Shown here piece after piece: positions 14,554 through 19,166 of a DNA stretch of 19,166 bases. The position numbers and the translations under genes are program-made. This DNA comes from Lachnospiraceae bacterium UBA3310. GTDB taxonomy: Bacteria > Bacillota > Clostridia > Lachnospirales > Lachnospiraceae. Numbering within the stretch: position 1 is the stretch's first letter; each line of letters starts with the position of its first letter. Where the stretch lies: the NCBI GenBank assembly GCA_002361355.1, contig DESQ01000040.1:1-19166 (forward strand), given 5' to 3'. Below the pieces are notes generated by a model. The model did no database searches. It was not told the DNA's origin and was given only the letters and a program-made list of their open reading frames with translations.

Positions 14554-16023
14554 CTATTCGGCTCTTCTGAACGGCTCATACCACGGACTATAATATTCTT
14601 CCGGCACAGGATCCGGCATGGGACTGGAGGCATACTCATTTGGCCTGGAAGTCAGAACATGAACCGTAAAGCGGTACGACTTATTTTTCCCCGATATATA
14701 TTCCCGTCTGATCTGCATGCCGGACTGCCCCCGCTCCAGCACCAGTTCCTTTGTCCAGATATTGTTCATCACATACTTGCCCGATTCATCATAAATCCAC
14801 ACATCGAAGCAGTCGGTATCCACATAATCATCCAGGTTGTCCCACGTAGCATATATCTTACGCCCCTCCTCGCTCTCAACAAGCCTCCAATCCAATCCCG
14901 TTGGAGCAGGAAGCGGCGGTGCATGCTCACCCGTATACGCAAAAGCATCCGACATGACATAGGGGCTATCTGCATAAGTCAGCCCATCCCCCGAAGCAGA
15001 CACCGAAAAATAATAAAATCCGTTTTTCTCAAACTGTGTTGTAAAATTTTCCATAAAATAGGCGTCCGGATCCAAAAGATCGCCAGCCTGGTCAACCTCA
15101 CAAATCCAGTCTTCATCCTCCGCCTTTGGCGGTTCTTTCTCATTTTCCCTATAATAAAGCCTCCATGTATACTCCACATCATCTTCATAGCCGGATTCCG
15201 GTACATTCCCCCACAACCCCAAGCCTGTCTCTCCGTCCCAGTGCGGATCTCTGGGCGCAGGAAGCACAATAAGGCCTCCTTCCTCCTGTATCGCTGTCTC
15301 TTTGCCGTGGATTAGGAAAGCAGCTAACACAACCGGCAAAATAACAGCCAGCGCGCCGCCCAAAACAAGCAACGCATTTTTCTCCATAAACAGGGCTCTT
15401 TTTACCTGCTTGACAGACTGGTAACGCTCATTCGGATCCAGATTGGTACACTTCTTTATGACCTTTAAAAAGCGCCGCTTCTCTGTTTTATAAAGCTGTC
15501 CCAGTGTGACCCCCAAAGCATAAATATCCGATCTGGCGTCCGTCTGGGAAAACCCATACTGCTCCGGCGGCGCGTATCCTCTTGTCCCAAGCAGCGTTGT
15601 ATCCTGCTCCCGCTCCTCCTTCACCACACGTCCCGCATCAAAGTCTATCAGGCGGATATGCCCATCCTTTGTGAACAAAATATTGGATGGCTTGATATCT
15701 CTGTGAATAATACCCCTCTCATGCAAAAACGAAAGCACATCACACAATTCCCCGGCGATTTTCAGAAACTGCCGCTCAGAAAACTTTTTCTCCCCTGTCG
15801 TTCCCTCTATATACTCTTCAATAACCACCGTCTCATCGTCAGACATTTCGATCTCATACAGCTTCGGAATGAGGGGATGTGGGAACTTCATCAATTCCCT
15901 ATAGACAGGATGCCTGCCCTTCAAAACCTTTCGGACAAAAAGCTGTTCTCCGTCACGGATCAGGTATACTGTGCTCTTCCCGCTTTGTTTAAGCAGTTTT
16001 ACTTCTTCCCACTTCATCTTCAT
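14554..16023 (-). CDS. Membrane Ser/Thr protein kinase with extracytoplasmic domain
   Basis: A 489-residue Hanks-type kinase. The N-lobe has the VAIK-like Lys in FVRKV (about Lys32); the glycine loop is degenerate (KQSGKSTVY, with the three GxGxxG glycines replaced). The catalytic loop HRDIKPSN starts at His107. The metal motif is DFD (Asp128) rather than DFG. An activation segment GTRGYAPPEQYG and DARSDIYALG follow. One membrane helix (about 216-238) leads to an outer domain of roughly 250 residues rich in Trp, Tyr, Asp and Glu, without recognisable PASTA repeats, so the sensed ligand is unknown. ATG 16023 is preferred over ATG 16080: AAAGGG lies 5 nt upstream, and the promoter at 16086-16115 predicts a transcript start close to 16080. 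The gene is divergent from cotJABC. Confidence 0.88.
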   Translation of the reverse strand: MKMKWEEVKLLKQSGKSTVYLIRDGEQLFVRKVLKGRHPVYRELMKFPHPLIPKLYEIEMSDDETVVIEEYIEGTTGEKKFSERQFLKIAGELCDVLSFLHERGIIHRDIKPSNILFTKDGHIRLIDFDAGRVVKEEREQDTTLLGTRGYAPPEQYGFSQTDARSDIYALGVTLGQLYKTEKRRFLKVIKKCTNLDPNERYQSVKQVKRALFMEKNALLVLGGALAVILPVVLAAFLIHGKETAIQEEGGLIVLPAPRDPHWDGETGLGLWGNVPESGYEDDVEYTWRLYYRENEKEPPKAEDEDWICEVDQAGDLLDPDAYFMENFTTQFEKNGFYYFSVSASGDGLTYADSPYVMSDAFAYTGEHAPPLPAPTGLDWRLVESEEGRKIYATWDNLDDYVDTDCFDVWIYDESGKYVMNNIWTKELVLERGQSGMQIRREYISGKNKSYRFTVHVLTSRPNEYASSPMPDPVPEEYYSPWYEPFRRAE

Positions 16024-16085
16024 CTCATCCCTTTGTAAGCCTGCACAGTACAGGCAGTGTCCTTTTTCTCCAACACACATAGATG

Positions 16086-16115
16086 ATTATAACATAATAT
16101 ATTAACAAAAGTGAA
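16086..16115 (-). promoter_or_regulatory. Sigma-A promoter of the kinase gene
   Basis: On the minus strand TTCACT (16115-16110), 18 bp, then a perfect TATAAT (16091-16086). Transcription would begin near 16079, giving a leader of about 56 nt to ATG 16023. Confidence 0.7.
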
Positions 16116-16124
16116 TAAATCTGT

Positions 16125-16144
16125 GTGTCAGTTTTATCTGACAC
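16125..16144. promoter_or_regulatory. Inverted repeat between the kinase gene and cotJABC
   Basis: GTGTCAG (16125-16131) and CTGACAC (16138-16144) are a perfect 7-bp inverted repeat with a TTTTAT spacer. It lies 9 bp upstream of the kinase -35 box and about 20 bp before cotJA, where a shared regulator could act on either side. No convincing sigma-E or sigma-K promoter for cotJA could be read in this gap. Confidence 0.5.
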
Positions 16145-16165
16145 CCCTATGGAAAGGAAGTATTT

Positions 16166-16339
16166 ATGAAGGATTATCTTTACAGGGAACCCTGCGACGA
16201 TTTTCCCGTCGCGATGGCGTATGTCCCCTGGCAGCGTTTCAATGGAATCTGCGAAAATCTGGAAAAAGGGTTCTGCGACGGCACCGTCTTCCCTGAGCTC
16301 GACAAACCATTTACAGGAAGGAGATGTTGTAACAGATGA
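16166..16339 (+). CDS. cotJA: Spore coat associated protein CotJA
   Basis: A 57-residue protein, too short for routine ORF calling. The core MAYVPWQRF and the later GTVFPELDKPFTG are the hallmark CotJA motifs (an MAYVPWQ box and a T-x-FPELDKPF box). The C-terminus GRRCCNR is Cys/Arg-rich. In Bacillus the CotJ proteins belong to the inner spore coat and are made in the mother cell. ATG 16166 has GGAAAGGAAG at 16151-16160. The TGA stop overlaps the cotJB start in ATGA, so the genes are translationally coupled. Confidence 0.9.
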   Translation: MKDYLYREPCDDFPVAMAYVPWQRFNGICENLEKGFCDGTVFPELDKPFTGRRCCNR

Positions 16340-16611
16340 GTACACAATTTGCAAATGAACAGGAAAAACTGCTCCACGATATCGGCGTCTTAAGCTTCGT
16401 TGTCATCGAACTGTCCCTCTATCTGGACACCCATCCCACTGATCAAAATGCCATGAAATATTTCAATCATTACAACCATCTTGCCAATCAGGCAAGACAG
16501 GAATATTCCGCCAAGTATACGCCGCTCACGCTTTCCTATGCGGATGCGTCGGCTTGCGACGATTGGAAATGGGCTCTCGCACCTATGCCCTGGGAAGGAG
16601 GCTGTAACTAA
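16336..16611 (+). CDS. cotJB: Spore coat protein CotJB
   Basis: A 91-residue protein with the CotJB layout: an N-terminal helix EQEKLLHDIGVLSFVVIELSLYLDTHP, a Y-F-x-H-Y region with NHLANQARQEY, and the C-terminal WKWALAPMPWEGGCN, whose WxWxxxPxPWEGG ending is characteristic. It is a structural coat protein with no known enzyme activity. It starts inside the cotJA stop (ATGA), with GGAAGGAGATG upstream serving as ribosome site. Its TAA stop shares one base with the cotJC ATG, preceded by GGAAGGAGG, so the three genes form one tight operon. Confidence 0.95.
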   Translation: MSTQFANEQEKLLHDIGVLSFVVIELSLYLDTHPTDQNAMKYFNHYNHLANQARQEYSAKYTPLTLSYADASACDDWKWALAPMPWEGGCN

Positions 16612-17216
16612 TGTGGAATTATGAAAGAAGATTAGAGTTCCCCGTAAACATCAAAGAGGCCAACGCAGATATTGCGCAGGCCATCATCAGCCAGTACGGC
16701 GGCCCTGACGGGGAGATGGGCGCCTCCATGCGCTATCTGTCCCAGCGGTATGCCTGCCCTTACAGAGAGGTGTCTGCGGTGCTTACCGATATCGGCACCG
16801 AGGAGTTAGCTCACCTGGAAATGGTGGCCACTATCGTACACCAACTCACCAAAAACCTCTCCATGGATCAAATTGAACAGAGCGGTTTCCGCAATTATTA
16901 TGTGGATCACACCGTCGGCGTTTGGCCGCAGGCGGCAGGCGGCGTTCCCTTTACCGCCAACCAGTTCCAGTCTACCGGGGATATCATCACGGATCTGACG
17001 GAAGACATGGCTGCCGAACAGAAGGCGAGGACGACTTACGATAACATTCTGCGCCTCGTAAAAGACGAACCTGACGTGTATGAACCGATCAAGTTTTTAC
17101 GTGCACGTGAAATCGTGCATTTCCAACGGTTCGGTGAAGCTCTTAGAATCGTGCAGGATCGGTTAAACAGCAAGAACTTCTATGCCTTTAATCCGGGGTT
17201 TGACTGTGCGCAATAA
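16611..17216 (+). CDS. cotJC: Spore coat protein CotJC, manganese-catalase-like
   Basis: A 201-residue ferritin-like four-helix protein of the manganese catalase family. Candidate di-manganese ligands are visible: Glu35, Glu65-x-x-His68 (EELAHLE), Glu136 in AAEQKAR and His170 in REIVHFQRFGEA. Their spacing is close to that of characterised Mn catalases. CotJC probably gives the spore coat peroxide-detoxifying activity, although activity of any given CotJC has to be measured. The start ATG overlaps the cotJB stop by one base, with GGAAGGAGG upstream. A strong hairpin at 17225-17251 follows the stop. Confidence 0.95.
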   Translation: MWNYERRLEFPVNIKEANADIAQAIISQYGGPDGEMGASMRYLSQRYACPYREVSAVLTDIGTEELAHLEMVATIVHQLTKNLSMDQIEQSGFRNYYVDHTVGVWPQAAGGVPFTANQFQSTGDIITDLTEDMAAEQKARTTYDNILRLVKDEPDVYEPIKFLRAREIVHFQRFGEALRIVQDRLNSKNFYAFNPGFDCAQ

Positions 17217-17224
17217 CACTTTGA

Positions 17225-17262
17225 CGCCACCGACTAATTTTGTCGGTGGCGCACATGTTTTG
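17225..17262 (+). terminator. Probable terminator of cotJABC
   Basis: CGCCACCGAC (17225-17234) and GTCGGTGGCG (17242-17251) form a perfect 10-bp stem with a TAATTTT loop, 8 bp after the cotJC stop. The tail (CACATGTTTTG) is only weakly T-rich, so termination may be incomplete. It is also the point where base composition drops sharply. Confidence 0.75.
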
Positions 17263-17479
17263 ATTAAAATACAATCCACTTTCTCCAAAACCGACTCTTT
17301 CATCGGCATGGAATAGATCCGCTCCTGCCCCTATATTTATTTTGCCTGTGCCATTGAGAATAAGGTATCTTGTAAAAGTTTAAATCACAAAATTTTAAAG
17401 GAAATTCAAAGAAATTTAATAAGAATCCAAAATAGATTCAGCCCTTTTAGGCCATTGCTTCCACCCTAATTTATAACCA
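17263..17479. other. AT-rich non-coding spacer
   Basis: Between the cotJ terminator and the broken toxin no gene with a start and ribosome site is seen on either strand. A minus-strand stretch at about 17255-17379 stays open for some 40 codons and looks protein-like, but has no start codon and may be a decayed remnant or chance. Confidence 0.4.
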
Positions 17480-17793
17480 TTATCCTATCATCTTCTCATA
17501 ATCCTGTAATTCGTGATACATACCTTCAACAATTACGCTATCCTGCTTTACTCTGTACACTAACAGATATCTATGCCGTTGAAAATGAATCTTATGAAAC
17601 CCCAGCTTTCTCAAACGTTCCCTTTTGCAATATCCAAAACTCTCCGCCCGCATTTCCAAGTTGCCTATTGTGTCGTCAAAATCCTGCATCAAACTGTCCG
17701 CTGCCGTTTATTTAATAATGTATAGTAAATATAATCTAAAAATTTGTCATACTACTTGCATGCCAAATCGGATACATACACATTATATTGCAT
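17480..17793 (-). pseudogene. RelE/ParE-family toxin, disrupted
   Basis: Reading from ATG 17793, which overlaps the antitoxin's last 11 bases and follows GAGGG, gives MQYNVYVSDLACK and then an in-frame TAG (17754-17752). The same frame continues YDKFLDYIYYTLLNK until about 17705. The homologous reading then shifts frame and continues AADSLMQDFDDTIGNLE to the end, including the RLRKLGFHKIHFQRHRYLLVYRV core and VIVEGMYHELQDY tail typical of RelE/ParE toxins. One missing base near 17701-17711 restores a 315-nt, 104-residue frame. The gene thus carries both a nonsense codon and a frameshift and should not make active toxin. An intact 70-residue C-terminal ORF (17692-17480) remains but lacks the first helix. 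Confidence 0.8.
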
Positions 17794-18055
17794 ATTTTTC
17801 CCTCATTCTCTGTGAGACCTCATTAGCCGGTGTTGTTGCACCCATATCACTTTTTTTCATGGATTCTGTAAGCTGCTTAACAAGTTCTTCTTCGTTAAGC
17901 GGTTTAAACGGCATAGTTTCATCGTCTCTAAAGATAATATATTGGATATAATTCTGGATTTCTTTCAATTTATCTTCGGGCATTGTTTCTAATAATGAAA
18001 TTGTATATTCTAATGTACTCCTTGTTTCCTCATTCATTGCTACAACTGCACTCAT
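17783..18055 (-). CDS. Predicted antitoxin of the disrupted RelE/ParE pair
   Basis: A 90-residue protein. The N-terminal half (about 10-45) is helical, with TISLLETMPEDKLKEIQNYIQYI, and the C-terminal half is a charged, probably flexible segment ending SQRMREKYAI, the usual layout in which the tail wraps the toxin. I do not recognise a named DNA-binding fold, so the antitoxin role rests on its position: upstream of and overlapping a RelE/ParE-type gene by 11 bp. ATG 18055 has a near-perfect AAGGAGGTC site. No clear promoter was found between it and the terminator at 18094-18129. The frame is intact although the partner toxin is broken. Its codons are AT-rich like the rest of the 17.3-19.2 kb segment. 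Confidence 0.7.
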   Translation of the reverse strand: MSAVVAMNEETRSTLEYTISLLETMPEDKLKEIQNYIQYIIFRDDETMPFKPLNEEELVKQLTESMKKSDMGATTPANEVSQRMREKYAI

Positions 18056-18093
18056 ACTAAGACCTCCTTAAATATGTATTTTTTTGTATAATA

Positions 18094-18129
18094 AAAAGCA
18101 TCTGGATTATGTTTTCCAAATGCTTTTTT
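18094..18129. terminator. Bidirectional terminator after yafQ
   Basis: AAAAGCATCTGG (18094-18105) pairs with CCAAATGCTTTT (18116-18127) in a 12-bp stem with one mismatch (a G-T pair in minus-strand RNA) and a 10-nt loop. T-runs follow on both strands. It closes the dinJ-yafQ unit 14 bp after the yafQ stop and separates it from the antitoxin gene downstream. Confidence 0.75.
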
Positions 18130-18142
18130 CTCTAATTCCATT

Positions 18143-18415
18143 TTAAAATAAATCGCTATGTGTTCCTGTTCTTGTTAAATATAATATCAGTTCTCCGTTA
18201 TCAATCTCATAAATTAGCAACCAATCTGGTGTAATATGACATTCTCTACATCCTGTATAATCTCCACTGAGAGCATGGTCTTTATTTTTCTCTGGCAACT
18301 GTTCACCTTTTGCCAGTTTTTGAATAATTTCTTTTATCAATTTTGTGTCATATCCTCTTTTAACAACCCTTTTATAGTCCTTCTTAAAAGAAGTATGGTA
18401 TCTAATCTTCAGCAT
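18143..18415 (-). CDS. yafQ: YafQ-family mRNA interferase toxin
   Basis: A 90-residue RelE-superfamily toxin that, in characterised relatives, cuts mRNA on the ribosome. The residues that align with the E. coli YafQ active site are all present: His47 (KDHAL), His60 (CRECHI), Asp64 and Trp65 (TPDWLLIYEID), His86 (TGTHSD) and Phe90 at the C-terminus. The length is typical, so the toxin looks functional. ATG 18415 overlaps the dinJ 3' end by 14 bp, so translation should be coupled to the antitoxin. Confidence 0.93.
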   Translation of the reverse strand: MLKIRYHTSFKKDYKRVVKRGYDTKLIKEIIQKLAKGEQLPEKNKDHALSGDYTGCRECHITPDWLLIYEIDNGELILYLTRTGTHSDLF

Positions 18416-18674
18416 TTAAATCCTCCATCAATTCTTCCACAGAAGAAAAAGAACGACTTAAATTCCTTCCATGCCTTACATCATCAATGGCTCTTATTGT
18501 ATCCGCATTAGGGACATCCATAGAAATCGCAAATGGTATCCTCTGTTCTCTTACCGCCTGTTTTGCCGATATTGTAAAAAAAGTAGTCATATCCATGCCA
18601 AGATTAGAAACAAGTTCCTGAAGCTGCGATTTTAAATCCTCATCCATCCTCATTGTTATATTAGTTGTCGCCAT
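18402..18674 (-). CDS. dinJ: RelB/DinJ-family antitoxin
   Basis: A 90-residue antitoxin. The N-terminal TNITMRMDEDLKSQLQELVSNLGMDMTTFFTISAKQAV is a ribbon-helix-helix DNA-binding domain with the DinJ sequence pattern. The later IPFAISMDVPNADTIRAIDDV and acidic end form the toxin-binding part. It neutralises YafQ and, with it, should repress its own promoter. ATG 18674 with GGAG upstream is preferred over GTG 18695. The promoter at 18699-18727 and the palindrome over its -35 fit autoregulation. Confidence 0.93.
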   Translation of the reverse strand: MATTNITMRMDEDLKSQLQELVSNLGMDMTTFFTISAKQAVREQRIPFAISMDVPNADTIRAIDDVRHGRNLSRSFSSVEELMEDLNAED

Positions 18675-18698
18675 AATATCAACTCCTTCCTTCACAAT

Positions 18699-18727
18699 AT
18701 TATATTATCCAGAAAATGCAATGTCAA
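18699..18727 (-). promoter_or_regulatory. Consensus sigma-A promoter of dinJ-yafQ
   Basis: On the minus strand a perfect TTGACA (18727-18722), 17 bp, and a perfect TATAAT (18704-18699). Such a full-consensus promoter is expected for a toxin-antitoxin unit held down by autorepression. Confidence 0.9.
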
Positions 18728-18734
18728 TACATTG
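18719..18734. promoter_or_regulatory. Putative DinJ-YafQ operator
   Basis: CAATGT (18719-18724) and ACATTG (18729-18734) are perfect inverted copies with a 4-bp spacer. The site overlaps the -35 box of dinJ-yafQ, where binding of a ribbon-helix-helix dimer would block RNA polymerase. Confidence 0.6.
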
Positions 18735-18782
18735 TATGTGCGCAGCACAATAAATATCTAATTTTATTGGATTATATTTGTG

Positions 18783-19154
18783 TTATCCCTCTCTAGCATA
18801 ATATTCGTCTAATGCTGCAATGATTTCTTGATATGTAAATTCATCGCCTTGAGAAGTATAAACTGTTGATTCTTCTGTTTTTGGCTCCTCATACTCTTCA
18901 TCGTCTTCATCTATATCTTCATTAGATTCCTCTGGAATGTCAATGTCTTCGCAATATGCGCATCCAGCATTAAATCCAGCCGAAAATGCGAATTCTGACA
19001 TTTCATCATCTGTTAATTCTTCTGGATCATATCCAGCTTCTCTTGCTTCATCATCAGCATTTGCAAAATTAATACTGTCTGCTTTACCTTGCGCATAACC
19101 TTTTTCATCGTATGCACAAATTATTTCCCCCTCATTTACTACAATAATGACTGC
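18783..19154 (-). CDS. Acidic hypothetical protein, 5' end unresolved
   Basis: An AT-rich open frame of 123 codons not recognised as any family. Visible parts are an N-terminal VIIVVNEGEIICAYDEKGYAQG, a middle DDEAREAGYDPEELTDDEMSEFAFSAGFNAGCAYCED with a CAYC pair, a run dominated by Asp/Glu, and a C-terminal FTYQEIIAALDEYY helix. The first in-frame ATG is 19001, but coding-like sequence continues upstream to a stop at 19157-19155 with no ATG, GTG or TTG. An ATG at 19158 is one base out of frame, so a frameshift after it is possible. Alternatively an ATT codon near 19124, just after AGGGGG, could start it. Without repair the safe ORF is 19001-18783 (72 residues). Confidence 0.5.
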   Translation of the reverse strand, partial: AVIIVVNEGEIICAYDEKGYAQGKADSINFANADDEAREAGYDPEELTDDEMSEFAFSAGFNAGCAYCEDIDIPEESNEDIDEDDEEYEEPKTEESTVYTSQGDEFTYQEIIAALDEYYAREG

Positions 19155-19166
19155 TCATTAAAACTC

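Noticed and set aside
16024..16080. ATG 16080 as start of the kinase
   Set aside because: No ribosome site precedes it and the -10 box ends 5 bp upstream; ATG 16023 has AAAGGG and begins right at the kinase domain.
16081..16165. Sigma-E or sigma-K promoter for cotJA
   Set aside because: A CATAATAT at 16093 resembles a sigma-E -10, but no acceptable -35 lies at the right distance, so no promoter is called.
17287..17310. Second hairpin in the spacer after cotJC (CCGA with TCGG)
   Set aside because: The stem is only 4 bp without a T-run; likely chance.
1..19166. tRNA, rRNA, insertion sequence, prophage or CRISPR-Cas
   Set aside because: Nothing on either strand resembled cloverleaf structures, rRNA core sequences, transposase or phage proteins, or regularly spaced repeats. 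A dedicated search could still find small RNAs.

Overview
The window looks like chromosome of a spore-forming Firmicute in class Clostridia, most probably a Lachnospiraceae-type gut anaerobe. Support: the cotJABC spore coat operon, a group-B-like [FeFe] hydrogenase, Gram-positive style AGGAGG ribosome sites, TTG start codons, and small Cys-rich, DUF1292, DUF1189-like and DUF5662-like genes of the kind common in Clostridia. The family assignment is inference from protein resemblance, not from a search.

Layout. 1-0.8 kb: a histidine phosphatase (+). 0.8-2.9 kb (-): trpS, then a DUF1189-like membrane protein whose N-terminus is a five-fold QQQGNPY repeat. 3.0-3.3 kb (-): a tiny Cys-rich membrane or secreted protein with a sigma-K-like promoter and its own terminator. 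3.3-5.9 kb (-): a GH13 glycogen-debranching-like protein with a degenerate active site, overlapping a DUF5662-like gene. 6.0-6.4 kb (+): a DUF1292 protein whose terminator lies inside the 3' end of the convergent helicase gene. 6.4-11.2 kb (-): an apparent operon of [FeFe] hydrogenase, gltX and a UvrD-type helicase behind one strong promoter. 11.3-14.4 kb (-): an ABC ATPase and a fused permease/GldG-like subunit. 14.55-16.0 kb (-): a membrane Ser/Thr kinase, divergent from cotJABC (16.2-17.2 kb, +). 17.2-19.17 kb: visibly AT-rich accessory DNA with an intact antitoxin beside a broken RelE/ParE toxin, an intact dinJ-yafQ toxin-antitoxin pair with its promoter and operator, and an acidic ORF whose 5' end is unclear.

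Five minus-strand and one plus-strand sigma-A-like promoters could be read directly, several with near-consensus boxes at 17-bp spacing. These, together with ribosome sites, decided start codons for the debranching-like gene, the hydrogenase, gltX, the kinase and dinJ. No rRNA, tRNA, CRISPR array or insertion sequence was seen. The observations most worth checking are the GH13 protein that lacks its catalytic nucleophile, the decayed toxin next to its intact antitoxin, the kinase/cotJ divergent control region, the sigma-K-like promoter and ribosome-site hairpin of the Cys-rich gene, and the palindrome over the DUF1292 promoter. No clearly novel multi-gene system is proven by the sequence alone.
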